Assembly (NCBI GenBank): GCA_003288255.1
Contig: CP026600.1
Coordinates: forward strand, 1,674,001 to 1,738,000
Source of the DNA: Clostridiaceae bacterium 14S0207
GTDB taxonomy: Bacteria; Bacillota; Clostridia; Clostridiales; Clostridiaceae
Length of the DNA: 64,000 bases
Reading direction: 5' to 3'
Shown here piece by piece: positions 1-9,337 of the stretch. Position 1 is the stretch's first letter, and the number at the start of each line of letters is the position of its first letter. The notes beneath the pieces were generated by a model. The model was not told the DNA's origin. It saw only the letters and a program-made list of their open reading frames with translations, and searched no databases. Both the position numbers and the translations under genes were made by a program.

Positions 1-245
1 CTTAATAAAGGTTCTTTTTCGCAAATTACTGAAATTTCTTTTATAGAAAAAGAAAAATCTATATCTTCTTCCTCTATAAACTCTACTACATATCCTTCTA
101 CTTGTTTATTACCCTTTCCAAAGGGAACCATAACTCTATGTCCTATCAACAAATCTTCTAAAAAACAATCTGGTATCTTATAAGTAAAAGGTTTATCTAT
201 AGAATTCGTTAAAGAATTAATTATAATTCCTGCATATTCACTCAC
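1..245 (-). CDS. priA: Primosomal protein N' (PriA helicase), N-terminal part
   Basis: The gene runs off the left edge; about 81 N-terminal residues are present. They read SEYAGIIINSLTNSIDKPF, then a GHRVMVPFGKG segment, typical of the 3'-DNA-end-binding domain at the start of PriA, the helicase that restarts replication forks. Translation probably starts at the GTG at 245, with an AAGGTGAT ribosome site just upstream. It follows coaBC in the same direction, the usual clostridial order, but a terminator hairpin lies between them. The helicase motifs are outside the window, so the assignment rests on the N-terminus and on synteny. Confidence 0.85.
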   Translation of the reverse strand, partial: MSEYAGIIINSLTNSIDKPFTYKIPDCFLEDLLIGHRVMVPFGKGNKQVEGYVVEFIEEEDIDFSFSIKEISVICEKEPLL

Positions 246-291
246 TTTATCACCTTTTCAAAACTAAATGTAATTTACTATAATAAATAAA

Positions 292-316
292 GAAAAAAGC
301 GCATTAGCGCTTTTTG
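292..316 (-). terminator. Terminator overlapping the coaBC stop codon
   Basis: AAAAAGCGC and GCGCTTTTT pair around a 4-nt loop that contains the coaBC stop codon. On the minus strand a T-rich tract follows. It would end the yicC-to-coaBC operon before priA, or attenuate read-through into priA. Confidence 0.75.
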
Positions 317-1494
317 TTTATTAAATTAAATAATTCACTTGCAAGTTCTCGTTTTGTAATTCTCTCTGTTTGAACTTTTAATCCATCCTTAGATAAAATA
401 GTAGCTTTATTATACTCTGATTTAAATCCAGTATCAGAATTTAAAATACAATTAGCAACTATATAATCTAAGTTTTTCTTCTTTATTTTTTTCTCAGCAT
501 TTTCTATAACATCATGACTCTCAGCTGCAAATCCTACTAAGACTTGGTTCTTTTTATTTTGTCCTAAAGTATATAAAATATCTCTGTTTTTTACTAATTC
601 TATAGTAAATTCTTCAGAACCTTTTTTTATTTTCTTATCACTATACGCCCTAGGTCTATAATCAGCAACTGCTGCATTTTTAACTACAATATCAGCCTCT
701 TCATAATATTTCATAACTTCATTATACATTTCTTCATTAGTATTAACGGAAATGTATTCTACTCCATAAGGAGGTTTTAAATTTGTAGGTCCTGAGATTA
801 AAACAACATGGGCACCTCTATCTCTAGCTTCTTCCGCTATAGCATATCCCATCTTACCAGAAGAATTATTAGTTATTATTCTTACAGGATCTATTCTTTC
901 TATTGTAGGTCCTGCTGTAACAATTACTTTTTTATCTTTTAAGTCTTTTACATCATATAATTTACTACAAATAGCTTCTTCTATTAAACTTGTATCTGCA
1001 AGCTTTCCTATTCCTTCATCTCCACAAGCAAGTCTACCTTTGACTGGTTCTATAAAATCATAACCATGTTTTTTTAATTTAGTTATATTTTCTTGAACTA
1101 TTGAATTATTGTACATGTTACAATTCATAGCTGGAGCAAACACAACTGGAGCGTTAGTTGCCATTATTGTAGTACTTAACATATCATCTGCTATGCCATT
1201 TGCAATTTTTCCTATAATATTAGCTGTAGCAGGAACTACAGCTAATAAATCAGCCTTTTGAGCTAAAGATATGTGTTGAATCTCCCATGCTTTAGGTTCT
1301 GCAAACATATCTGAAATAACCATGTTTTGACTTAAACTCTGAAAACTTAAGGGACTTACAAATTGTGTTGCAGATTTAGTCATAATAACATGAATAGTAA
1401 TATCACGTTTTCTTAACCTACTAATAAGATCTAAAGCCTTATATACTGCAATTCCACCTGTAACTCCTAAAACCACGGTCTTATTTTTAAGCAT
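304..1494 (-). CDS. coaBC: Bifunctional CoaBC (phosphopantothenoylcysteine synthetase/decarboxylase)
   Basis: This cytoplasmic enzyme carries out two coenzyme A steps: joining 4'-phosphopantothenate to cysteine, then decarboxylating the product. The N-terminal flavoprotein half (about 1-185) shows [11 protein letters not shown], the PAMNCNMY loop and the active-site Cys region [11 protein letters not shown]. The C-terminal synthetase half (about 188-396) shows [18 protein letters not shown] and [10 protein letters not shown]. At 396 aa the length is normal. It starts 2 bp after the rpoZ stop, so it is the last gene of the yicC operon. Confidence 0.97.
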   Translation of the reverse strand: MLKNKTVVLGVTGGIAVYKALDLISRLRKRDITIHVIMTKSATQFVSPLSFQSLSQNMVISDMFAEPKAWEIQHISLAQKADLLAVVPATANIIGKIANGIADDMLSTTIMATNAPVVFAPAMNCNMYNNSIVQENITKLKKHGYDFIEPVKGRLACGDEGIGKLADTSLIEEAICSKLYDVKDLKDKKVIVTAGPTIERIDPVRIITNNSSGKMGYAIAEEARDRGAHVVLISGPTNLKPPYGVEYISVNTNEEMYNEVMKYYEEADIVVKNAAVADYRPRAYSDKKIKKGSEEFTIELVKNRDILYTLGQNKKNQVLVGFAAESHDVIENAEKKIKKKNLDYIVANCILNSDTGFKSEYNKATILSKDGLKVQTERITKRELASELFNLINKKR

Positions 1495-1496
1495 GG

Positions 1497-1721
1497 TTAT
1501 TTGATACCATCCTTTATTCTTTGAACTGTTATAACACCTTGATTAATCTCATTTATAGCAACTGTAAGTGGTTTTGTAGATTTTGTATTTACAAGTACTT
1601 CTTCGCCATCAATAATTTGTCTAGCTCTTTTTGAAGTAGAAATTATTAAAGAGTATCTATTATCTACCTTTTTTAATAAATTTACCACTGATGGGTTTAT
1701 CATTGCATCTGAATTAGTCAT
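1497..1721 (-). CDS. rpoZ: RNA polymerase omega subunit
   Basis: Omega helps assemble and stabilise RNA polymerase. The 74-aa product contains NPSVVNLLKKVDNRYSLIIS and TSKRARQI, the conserved omega helices, and ends with a short acidic/basic tail. An AGGAGG site ends 8 bp before the ATG at 1721 and 2 bp before the ATG at 1727; the 1721 start (MTNSDAM) is preferred. The gene overlaps the end of gmk by 8 bp, so translation is likely coupled. The order gmk-rpoZ-coaBC is typical of Firmicutes. Confidence 0.93.
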   Translation of the reverse strand: MTNSDAMINPSVVNLLKKVDNRYSLIISTSKRARQIIDGEEVLVNTKSTKPLTVAINEINQGVITVQRIKDGIK

Positions 1722-2331
1722 TTTCATAGCCTCCTATTATATCTTCACAAAAATCTTTTTGTCTATCTGCTCTGCATTTTTCGGCCTTTATTATAGCCTC
1801 TATTTTTTCAGCAGCATTGCTTACTATATCATTTATTACCATATAGTTATATTTTGATACATAATTTAATTCTTTAAACGCCGATTGGAATCTTAAATTC
1901 AAACTTTCTTCAGTTTCGCTTCCTCTACCTAATATTCTATTCTTTAGTTCTTTCATAGATGGAGGCATAATAAATACAAATACACCTTCTGGATAGATCT
2001 CCTTAACCTTCAATGCACCTTGAATATCAATCTCTAAAATTACATCTATACCTGCATCGATCTTTTCCATTATTTTATCTTTAGGAGTTCCATAATAATT
2101 TCCGTATACCTCTGCATACTCGAAGAATTGGCTATTCTCTATCTTTTTTATAAATTCTTCTTTTTCTAAAAAGAAGTAACTTTTACCATTAACTTCACCT
2201 GCTCTAGGTGTTCTTGTTGTTGCGGAAACTGATAACCAATAAGCTTCATTCTTTAGTATTTCCTTACAAACGGTACCCTTTCCTGCACCTGATGGACCTG
2301 ATATTACTATTAATAACCCCTTTTGTTTCAT
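1714..2331 (-). CDS. gmk: Guanylate kinase
   Basis: It phosphorylates GMP to GDP with ATP in the cytoplasm. The P-loop ISGPSGAGKGTV lies at about residues 10-21. The GMP-binding region follows (TTRTPRAGEVNGKSYFF, then EYAEVYGNYYGTP), then the DIQGALKVK segment. The length of 205 aa is standard. Its ATG directly follows the TAA of remA with no gap, and its end overlaps rpoZ. Confidence 0.97.
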   Translation of the reverse strand: MKQKGLLIVISGPSGAGKGTVCKEILKNEAYWLSVSATTRTPRAGEVNGKSYFFLEKEEFIKKIENSQFFEYAEVYGNYYGTPKDKIMEKIDAGIDVILEIDIQGALKVKEIYPEGVFVFIMPPSMKELKNRILGRGSETEESLNLRFQSAFKELNYVSKYNYMVINDIVSNAAEKIEAIIKAEKCRADRQKDFCEDIIGGYEND

Positions 2332-2604
2332 TTATTCATCCACCTCATCCATAGCTTCTTCATCCTTAACAGATAATCTATGAGCTACAGTTTCAGGTTG
2401 AACTGCTGATAAAATTATGTGGTCACTATCTGTTATAATAACCGCTCTTGTTCTTCTACCATAAGTAGCATCTATAAGCATTCCTCTATCTCTAGCTTCT
2501 TGAATTATTCTTTTTATAGGTGCTGATTCCGGACTTACTATAGCAACTAATCTATTAGCTGATACAATATTACCAAATCCTATATTTATTAATTTTATAT
2601 TCAT
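2332..2604 (-). CDS. remA: RemA family regulator (DUF370)
   Basis: RemA is a small DNA-binding protein; in Bacillus subtilis it activates extracellular matrix genes. The 90-aa product matches the family across its length: [25 protein letters not shown], then [21 protein letters not shown], with a short acidic tail. The position between yicC and gmk is the conserved one. Biofilm regulation is known from Bacillus; the targets in this organism cannot be seen. Confidence 0.9.
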   Translation of the reverse strand: MNIKLINIGFGNIVSANRLVAIVSPESAPIKRIIQEARDRGMLIDATYGRRTRAVIITDSDHIILSAVQPETVAHRLSVKDEEAMDEVDE

Positions 2605-2623
2605 AAAACCCTCCTACATGTAA

Positions 2624-3505
2624 TTATTCAATATTTTGTACTTGTTCTCTAATTTTTTCAATATCATTTTTAAGTTCTAAAGTATAATTTAATATTTCTA
2701 GGTCATTTGCTTTTGAGGCAATAGTATTTGCTTCTCTATTCATTTCTTGTACAATAAAATCTAATTTTCTTCCAATGGATTCATTTAAATTTAATGTAGA
2801 TTTAATTTGCTCAACATGACTATATAGTCTTGTTATTTCTTCATCTATACTAGCCTTATCAGCAAATATAGCTATTTCCATAGCAACTCTACCCTCATCA
2901 TAATTCTTCACTTCATCCATTAAATCCTTTAATCTTGCACTTAATTTATTTTTATATTCTAAAACCACTAGCGGTGATCTTTCTTTTACAGAATCTACCA
3001 ATTGTGTTATATGAGTACATTTGTTTAAAAGATCCTCTTCTAATTTTTTACCTTCTTGTTTTCTCATAGAAAGTAAATTTTCAATAGCTTGTTGTAAAGC
3101 TTTTTCCATAATGCTCCACACTTTTTCTAAATCTTCTTCTTTTTGTTCTAATGAAATAACTTCAGGATATCTTGAAATAGATCCTACAGTAACATCATCT
3201 CTTAATCCAAATTTTTCGCTTAAGGTTTTAAAACACTTTAAATAACTTTCAGCCAAACTAATATTTAAAACAGCTTCAGTAGATTCTTTTTCGTAATCTT
3301 TCTGAGTTATGTATATATCTACTTTTCCTCTTTTTAAAGAATTCTTAACTTGTGTTCTTATCCTGTCTTCTAAGGACATAAATGTTCTTGGAAGTTTCAC
3401 CGATACTTCTTGAAATCTATGATTTACACTTTTGATTTCTATTATAAAGGTTTTACCACCATCTGTGCTGGTACCTCTACCAAACCCAGTCATACTATTT
3501 GCCAT
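2624..3505 (-). CDS. yicC: YicC family endoribonuclease-like protein
   Basis: The 293-aa protein begins MANSMTGFGRG, the hallmark YicC N-terminus. It contains IEIKSVNHRFQEVSVKLPR and ends with the DUF1732-type segment (GRKLDFIVQEMNREANTIASKANDLEI). Family members act as endoribonucleases linked to small-RNA turnover in Escherichia coli. The ATG at 3505 is preferred over an upstream GTG because GGAAGGTG lies 6 bp before it. It is the first gene of the operon leading to coaBC. Confidence 0.9.
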   Translation of the reverse strand: MANSMTGFGRGTSTDGGKTFIIEIKSVNHRFQEVSVKLPRTFMSLEDRIRTQVKNSLKRGKVDIYITQKDYEKESTEAVLNISLAESYLKCFKTLSEKFGLRDDVTVGSISRYPEVISLEQKEEDLEKVWSIMEKALQQAIENLLSMRKQEGKKLEEDLLNKCTHITQLVDSVKERSPLVVLEYKNKLSARLKDLMDEVKNYDEGRVAMEIAIFADKASIDEEITRLYSHVEQIKSTLNLNESIGRKLDFIVQEMNREANTIASKANDLEILNYTLELKNDIEKIREQVQNIE

Positions 3506-3660
3506 ACTATTCACCTTCCAATTATGGTCTATAAATATACTATCAATTATACATAAAAAAAAATACTTATTTCAAATTTTATTCTTATCATATTATTTAA
3601 AACATATTTTCATAAAAAAATCAACTATTTTACACAAATAGTTTACAATTTATCAAAATA

Positions 3661-3705
3661 AAAACTCTCTTTATTAAATAAACCTACTAAATAAAGAGAG
3701 TTAAT
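3661..3705 (-). terminator. Terminator after the purine permease gene
   Basis: A 13-bp perfect stem (AACTCTCTTTATT with AATAAAGAGAGTT) is followed by T-rich sequence on the minus strand. It ends the permease transcript and separates it from yicC. Confidence 0.8.
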
Positions 3706-3736
3706 TTTATATTTTATTTTAACATAAATTTTAATA

Positions 3737-5095
3737 TTATAGGAATATGAATTTTAATATAAATAAAATTGCTAAAATATAAATTACAGGTGAAACATCT
3801 TTTCTTTCTTGCCCTTTTATTTTTTGCATAATATTATATATTCCATTTATAAGTGCATAAGAAAATAGTCCAATTGTTAATCCATCGCCTATACTATACG
3901 TCAATGGCATAAGTGCTATAGTTAAAAATGCTGGTACACCCTCTGTAAAATCATTTAAATCAATTTTAACAATATTTTGTATCATAAAAAACCCTACCAT
4001 AATTAATGCTGGAGCTGTAGCACAAGCAGGAATACTTATAAATAATGGTGAAAAGAACATTGCAATAAAAAAAAGTATTCCAGTAACAATAGATGCTAGT
4101 CCTGTTCTAGCTCCTTCTGCAACACCAGAAGAACTTTCTACAAATGTTGTTACTGTAGATGTACCCAAAACAGCACTAAAAGTTGTACCTACTGCATCTA
4201 CCAAAAGAGCCTTTCTTGCATTTTTAACATGGCCATTTTTATCAAGCATACCTACTTTTGAAGCTACACCAACTAAAGTTCCAACAGTATCAAAAAAATC
4301 TACAAATAAAAATGAAAATATTACAACTATAAAATTTCCTAACATTTTTGTATCTGCAATATATGAAAAATCTAGTTTAAATGCAATTGGTTTTATACTT
4401 GTACACTCAAATATTTTATTTGGTACAAAAATCATATGCTTAGCTGCCATTTCTGGGAGTACTAAAGCATATATCCATGCTACTATAGTACTACTTAATA
4501 TACCAAGTAAAATACTTCCTCGTATATTCTTTATACTACATATTACAATAACTAAAATACCAACTAGAGCAATTAATACAGTAGGTGAAGTTAAAACACC
4601 AATAGATACTTTTGTTGATTTATTTGCTACAACTATACCTGCATTGCAAAATCCTATAAAAGCTATAAATAAACCTATTCCAGCCGTTACAGCTAACTTC
4701 ATATTTTTAGGAATACAATTAGCTACTTTCTCTCTAACATTAGTTAATGATAACACTATAAATATGATACCTTCAATAAATACTGCTGTTAAAGCCACCT
4801 TCCAAGGTATATTCATACCATCTTTAGAGCAAACTGAAAAGGCAAAGTAAGCATTTAATCCCATACCAGATGCCAAGGCAAAAGGTAAGTTAGCATATAC
4901 CCCCATAAAAATAGTGGTAATTGCCGCTGTTATGCATGTTACTGTAACTAATGCTCCTTTATCCATACCTGTCACACTTAAAATACTGGGATTTACAGCA
5001 ATAATATACGCCATAGTTAAAAAAGTTGTAATCCCCCCTATTATTTCTTTCTTAGTATTTGTACTATTTTCCCTAAGTTTAAAAAATTTTTCCAT
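3737..5095 (-). CDS. Guanine/hypoxanthine permease (NCS2, AzgA-like)
   Basis: A 452-aa polytopic membrane protein of the AzgA branch of the NCS2 family. It shows TTFLTMAYIIAVNPSIL near the N-terminus, a SGMGLNAYFAF motif at about 75-85, and the DFFDTVGTLVGVASKVGM motif in the middle. AzgA-type proteins take up purine bases by proton symport. The ATG at 5095 (MEKFFKL) lies 7 bp after a GGAGGG site and is better than two ATGs upstream. A guanine-class riboswitch and a terminator hairpin precede it, which supports guanine or hypoxanthine as substrate. Confidence 0.93.
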   Translation of the reverse strand: MEKFFKLRENSTNTKKEIIGGITTFLTMAYIIAVNPSILSVTGMDKGALVTVTCITAAITTIFMGVYANLPFALASGMGLNAYFAFSVCSKDGMNIPWKVALTAVFIEGIIFIVLSLTNVREKVANCIPKNMKLAVTAGIGLFIAFIGFCNAGIVVANKSTKVSIGVLTSPTVLIALVGILVIVICSIKNIRGSILLGILSSTIVAWIYALVLPEMAAKHMIFVPNKIFECTSIKPIAFKLDFSYIADTKMLGNFIVVIFSFLFVDFFDTVGTLVGVASKVGMLDKNGHVKNARKALLVDAVGTTFSAVLGTSTVTTFVESSSGVAEGARTGLASIVTGILFFIAMFFSPLFISIPACATAPALIMVGFFMIQNIVKIDLNDFTEGVPAFLTIALMPLTYSIGDGLTIGLFSYALINGIYNIMQKIKGQERKDVSPVIYILAILFILKFIFL

Positions 5096-5118
5096 TAACA
5101 TACCCTCCATAAAATAAT

Positions 5119-5156
5119 AAAAACCTTAAGATAGTCCTATCTTAAGGTTTTTTATT
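5119..5156 (-). terminator. Riboswitch-controlled intrinsic terminator
   Basis: A 13-bp perfect stem (AACCTTAAGATAG with its complement, 2-nt loop) is followed by a T-run on the minus strand. It lies between the purine aptamer and the permease ribosome site, the layout of a purine-responsive transcriptional OFF switch. Confidence 0.85.
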
Positions 5157-5204
5157 TATATAAATTTAATTATTTACAAACAAAATTTATATATTACCAA
5201 AGAC

Positions 5205-5275
5205 AAGCCTATAGTCGAATATTTAAGGTATTCGGTAGAAACTACTGAACCATATTTTCAGTATTATATAAGCAA
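5205..5275 (-). promoter_or_regulatory. Purine riboswitch aptamer, guanine class
   Basis: On the minus strand P1 is GCTTATA paired with TATAGGC. P2 is CTGAAAATATGGTTCAG, containing the conserved ATATGG loop. J2/3 is TAGTTTCTACC, and P3 is CCGAAT-ACCTTAAAT-ATTCG. The J3/1 segment reads GACTAT: a C at the specificity position (C74 in xpt numbering) points to guanine or hypoxanthine rather than adenine. The terminator starts about 50 nt downstream. Confidence 0.93.
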
Positions 5276-5375
5276 GTTATTCGCTTGTTTTATTAATTAA
5301 ATCTTATCAAATTAATATTACGTTGTCAATGGATTTTCGAACATTTATTTTTTTATCACTTATATCGTTCGTGTT

Positions 5376-6359
5376 TTAATATATATCCTGCTCAAATATT
5401 TTCCTTATTTCTTCTTTATCTGTAGTTCTACCAAGGGCTACCATTAATTTTATTCTTGCTTTTTGCCCTGGAAGCCTGTCTCCAAATATAACCCCAGCAT
5501 TTCTTAATTCTTTTCCGCCACCTTTATATCCATAACTATCTAGTACTCTTCCTTTAAAACATCTAGACACCATTACTACTATTACATCCTTTGCCATGGC
5601 TCTTTCTACAGCTTCGGCCATTTTAGGAGGTAAATTTCCTCTTCCCATAGCTTCTATAACTATTCCTTTGCTTCCTTCACTTACAGCAAAATCTATGAAC
5701 TTACCATCCATCCCTGCAGCGGCTTTAATCAAATCTACCTTAGTTTCTATTTTGTCTGTTAAAACTTTTTGTTTATTAAGATTATCTCTGTAGAATATGG
5801 CCTCATTATTATCTACAATACCTACTGGTCCAAATTCAGGACTCTTAAATGTATTTAAATGCATAGAATGTTCCTTTGTAACCTCTGATGCACAATTTAT
5901 TTCATCATTTAAGCACACTAAAACCCCTCTACCTTTGGCTTCTTCCGAAATAGCGGTGCATATAGATGCAGCTAAATTAGCAGGACCATCATATCCTAAC
6001 TCTGAACTATTTCTCATAGATCCTGTAACAATTACCGGTTTATTAGAATTTAAAGTTAAATCTAAAAAATATGCTGTTTCTTCTAGGCTATCTGTTCCAT
6101 GAGTAGTTACAACTCCTACAATATCTTCCCTATTTAAAAGTTTTTGTATATAGGCTGATAACTCCATCATAAGCTTTGGCGTAACATGTGGGCTTGGTAA
6201 ACTTGAAAAAGTATATGTTTCAATTTCCGCATATTCTTCAATTCCTGTTACCATTGACATTATTTGTTCACCATCTAAAGTAGGTACTGCTGCTTGAAGT
6301 TTAGGATCAACTCTCATGCTTATAGTTCCCCCATTAAATACTATAGCAACCTTTTTCAT
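5376..6359 (-). CDS. ansA: L-asparaginase, type I
   Basis: It hydrolyses asparagine to aspartate and ammonia. The 327-aa protein has the first catalytic threonine in FNGGTISM near the N-terminus and the second in THGTDSLEETAYFL at about 85-98. VTGSMR and the MGRGNLPP segment follow. There is no signal peptide, so a cytoplasmic (AnsA-like) enzyme is most likely. The ATG at 6359 has AGGAGGGG upstream at a suitable distance and is preferred to the longer frame. The gene stands alone. Confidence 0.9.
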   Translation of the reverse strand: MKKVAIVFNGGTISMRVDPKLQAAVPTLDGEQIMSMVTGIEEYAEIETYTFSSLPSPHVTPKLMMELSAYIQKLLNREDIVGVVTTHGTDSLEETAYFLDLTLNSNKPVIVTGSMRNSSELGYDGPANLAASICTAISEEAKGRGVLVCLNDEINCASEVTKEHSMHLNTFKSPEFGPVGIVDNNEAIFYRDNLNKQKVLTDKIETKVDLIKAAAGMDGKFIDFAVSEGSKGIVIEAMGRGNLPPKMAEAVERAMAKDVIVVMVSRCFKGRVLDSYGYKGGGKELRNAGVIFGDRLPGQKARIKLMVALGRTTDKEEIRKIFEQDIY

Positions 6360-6496
6360 ACCTAAAATCCCCTCCTGTTTTTCAATTATTAATTTCATAC
6401 AATCTAATTATATATCTACCTTTTAACTATGTCATGGAATAAAATTAAATTTTTATTCTTTTTTGATACTTTTCATCATTTTCATACTTTTTTTAA

Positions 6497-6537
6497 AATA
6501 ATAAAACACTTTGTAAAAACAAAGTGTTTTATTATTA
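6497..6537 (-). terminator. Terminator after spoIVA
   Basis: AAAACACTTTG pairs with CAAAGTGTTTT around a 6-nt loop, and the flanking AATAAT/ATTATT bases extend the stem. It lies just past the spoIVA stop codon and could work in both directions. Confidence 0.78.
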
Positions 6538-6540
6538 ACT

Positions 6541-8019
6541 TTATAAAATTATACAAATTAATCCGCCATTACCTTCATTAATAATCTTTTCTAAAGTTTT
6601 TTGTATTTTAGTTTGAACATCTTCGGGCATTTTATATAATTTCTTTTGTAATCCTTCTTTTACTAATACTTCAAGAGATTTTCCAAACATATTACTTTGC
6701 CAAATTTCTGATGGATCATTCTCAAATTGTTCTAACAAAGATTTTACTAATTCTTCACTTTGTTTTTCTGTTCCCATTATTGGGGATACCTCTGTCTCTA
6801 TATCGGCCTTAATTAAATGAAGAGAAGGTGCACTGGCCTTTAACTTAACGCCATATCTATTACCTTGTTTCACAATTTTAGGTTCTTCTAATCTCATTTC
6901 TGAAAGTTGAGGTGCTACAAGACCATATCCTGTTTCTTTAACATCTCTTAAGGCATCTTTAATCTTATCATACTCAACCTTCGCCTCATGAAATTCTTTT
7001 ATTATACCTAACAAATCACTTTCTCCATTAATTTCACATTGACCTACTTCACTTAAAACTTTGTAAAACAAATCCCCCTTAGGATTAAGTACCATTGTTG
7101 CCGTACCATCTCCCATATTAACTTCTTTTAAAAGATTATTTTGAAGAAATTCACATTGTTCTACACTTTTAAATGATTCTTTTATATCCCTTAACTTAAA
7201 TATATTTTTACACATACCCTTTACTACATTTAAAAAGTCTATTTTTAACCAATGTTCTGGAGATAATTTTTCAATCCATGATGGCATGTTTATTTTTATC
7301 TCTTTTACAGGGAATTCTTTTAATACTTTAGCAAAAATCTCTTTTATATGTTCTTCTGTCATATTTAAAACATCTATAACTTGTACTGGAATATCATATT
7401 TTTCTTCCATATTTTTTTTCAATTCTAAAGTTTCAGGTGCAGTACTATTTTTACTATTTAATACTACTATAAAAGGTTTATTAATAACTTTTAACTCATT
7501 AATAACTCTTTCCTCAGCCTCTAGATATTCTTCTCGTTGTATACCTGTTATAGACCCATCTGTAGTTACTACTATACCTATAGTAGAATGTTCATTTATA
7601 ACTTTTTTAGTACCAATTTCAGCGGCTTCTTCAAAGGGAATTTCATAATCATACCAAGGTGTATTTACCATCTTATGACCTTCCCCTTCTTTATAACCTA
7701 GCGCCCCCTTAACTATATATCCAACACAGTCCACCATTCTAACTTTTAATTTTGTACTTTCATCAAAAGAAATTTCTACAGCTTCATTAGGTACAAATTT
7801 AGGTTCTGTTGTATGAATAGTTTTTCCTGAAGCACTTTGAGGAAGTTCATCCTTAGCACGTTCTTTTTTATGAGGATTTTCTATGTTCGGTATTACCATA
7901 AGATCCATAAATCTTTTGATAAACGTTGATTTTCCCGTTCTAACGGGACCAACTACACCAACATATATGTCCCCCTCGGTTCTTTCTGCAATATCTTTAT
8001 ATATATCAAAATTCTCCAA
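6541..8019 (-). CDS. spoIVA: Stage IV sporulation protein A
   Basis: SpoIVA is the ATP-hydrolysing scaffold that polymerises on the outer forespore membrane and forms the base of the spore coat. The N-terminus ENFDIYKDIAERTEGDIY is close to that of B. subtilis. It is followed by the Walker A motif GPVRTGKST and by VDCVGY and VTTDGSITGI. The start is most likely the TTG at 8019, 9 bp after GGGAGG. This gives 492 aa, the B. subtilis length. A possible sigma-E -10 (AATACAAT) lies near 8139-8146, but it is weak. Confidence 0.96.
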   Translation of the reverse strand: MENFDIYKDIAERTEGDIYVGVVGPVRTGKSTFIKRFMDLMVIPNIENPHKKERAKDELPQSASGKTIHTTEPKFVPNEAVEISFDESTKLKVRMVDCVGYIVKGALGYKEGEGHKMVNTPWYDYEIPFEEAAEIGTKKVINEHSTIGIVVTTDGSITGIQREEYLEAEERVINELKVINKPFIVVLNSKNSTAPETLELKKNMEEKYDIPVQVIDVLNMTEEHIKEIFAKVLKEFPVKEIKINMPSWIEKLSPEHWLKIDFLNVVKGMCKNIFKLRDIKESFKSVEQCEFLQNNLLKEVNMGDGTATMVLNPKGDLFYKVLSEVGQCEINGESDLLGIIKEFHEAKVEYDKIKDALRDVKETGYGLVAPQLSEMRLEEPKIVKQGNRYGVKLKASAPSLHLIKADIETEVSPIMGTEKQSEELVKSLLEQFENDPSEIWQSNMFGKSLEVLVKEGLQKKLYKMPEDVQTKIQKTLEKIINEGNGGLICIIL

Positions 8020-8195
8020 TATATACACCCTCCCATTTGCTTTTTATCAATATATATATATTGAAGAATAAATTTATTTATAACCTCTTTAAAAAATATT
8101 TTTATTTATATTAAAATATAGCAACGTATATTTCTAGTATTGTATTAAAGAAATTATTTTATATTAACATTTTTTAATTGATAAAAGTTTAATAA

Positions 8196-8257
8196 GAAAA
8201 AACCTCCTTGTGTTTAAATGGAAGTGACCAAACAACCATTAACAAGGAGTTTTTCGT
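8196..8257 (-). terminator. Nested hairpin, probable gpsA terminator
   Basis: On the minus strand ACTCCTTGT pairs with ACAAGGAGGT, and an inner stem AATGG/CCATT sits inside the roughly 30-nt loop. A T-run follows. This 62-bp structure is the only organised element in the interval between gpsA and spoIVA (8020-8332); the rest is featureless AT-rich DNA. Confidence 0.65.
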
Positions 8258-8332
8258 ATGTTATCTAATAAAAATAATAAACTAGTTTTTCATATCAATG
8301 ATAGTATAATATTTATTAGGAGATCTTATAAT

Positions 8333-9337
8333 TTAAAAATCTATAATTTCATCTTTTTTTTCTCTTGTCATTAATTCTTGTATACATTCTTTTACATTAG
8401 CTCCTTTATACAATACATCATATAAAGCCTCTGTAATAGGCATAGAAACATTTATTTGTTCTCTTAATTCATATATAGCTTTACAGGCTTTTACTCCTTC
8501 TACAACCATATTAACCTCTTTACAAGCTTCTTCCATACTCATACCTTGTCCTATTAAAATTCCTGCCCTTCTATTTCTACTATGAATACTAGTACAAGTA
8601 ACTATTAAATCTCCCATACCAGTCAAACCATAAAAAGTTTTTAAATCACCACCCAATTTAACACCTATTCTGATAATTTCACTCATACCTCTTGTCATCA
8701 ACGCAGCTTTAGCATTATCCCCATATCCCATACCATCTAAAATTCCTGCGGCTAATGCTATAATATTTTTAACAGCACCCCCTAATTCAACAGCTACTAA
8801 ATCATCATTAGTATATACTCTTAAATCTTTATTCATAAAAAGATCTTGAACTTCTTGAGAGTACTTTTTATCTTTAGAAGATGCTACAATAACTGTTGGA
8901 ATACCTATACTTATCTCTTCGGCATGACTTGGTCCTGATAATATAACTACAGGATTATTAGGAACCTCTTCTGAAATTATCTCGGACATTCTCTTTAAAG
9001 TTCCTTGTTCTAATCCTTTAGCAATACTAATAATAATTGTATCTTTAGATATAAAAGGTCTGATCTTTTTACTATATTCCCTTATAACATGAGATGGAAG
9101 AGACAAAATTAAAAATTTTGCACCTTCCACCGCAGTTTTTAGATCTTTTTCGCCTTTAATTTTACAAGATAGTTGAATATTTTTTAAATATTTAGAATTT
9201 TCATGCTTTAAATTTATATCATTAATTACATTTTCATTTCTATCCCAAATAACAATATCTAAATCATCTCTTTTAGCTAATACAGTAGAGAGAGCAGTTC
9301 CAAAACTGCCCCCTCCGAGAAATGTAGCTTTAATCAT
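8333..9337 (-). CDS. gpsA: Glycerol-3-phosphate dehydrogenase [NAD(P)+]
   Basis: It reduces dihydroxyacetone phosphate to sn-glycerol 3-phosphate for phospholipid synthesis. The dinucleotide fold begins [25 protein letters not shown] and the catalytic Lys region [13 protein letters not shown] follow, then [12 protein letters not shown]. Length is 334 aa, normal for the family. The ATG at 9337 overlaps the der stop by 8 bp; an upstream ATG would be too close to the ribosome site. der-gpsA pairing is common in Firmicutes. Confidence 0.95.
   Translation of the reverse strand: MIKATFLGGGSFGTALSTVLAKRDDLDIVIWDRNENVINDINLKHENSKYLKNIQLSCKIKGEKDLKTAVEGAKFLILSLPSHVIREYSKKIRPFISKDTIIISIAKGLEQGTLKRMSEIISEEVPNNPVVILSGPSHAEEISIGIPTVIVASSKDKKYSQEVQDLFMNKDLRVYTNDDLVAVELGGAVKNIIALAAGILDGMGYGDNAKAALMTRGMSEIIRIGVKLGGDLKTFYGLTGMGDLIVTCTSIHSRNRRAGILIGQGMSMEEACKEVNMVVEGVKACKAIYELREQINVSMPITEALYDVLYKGANVKECIQELMTREKKDEIIDF

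Noticed and set aside
8258-8332. Small plus-strand frame before gpsA
   Set aside because: No ribosome site and no recognisable product; it overlaps the terminator region.
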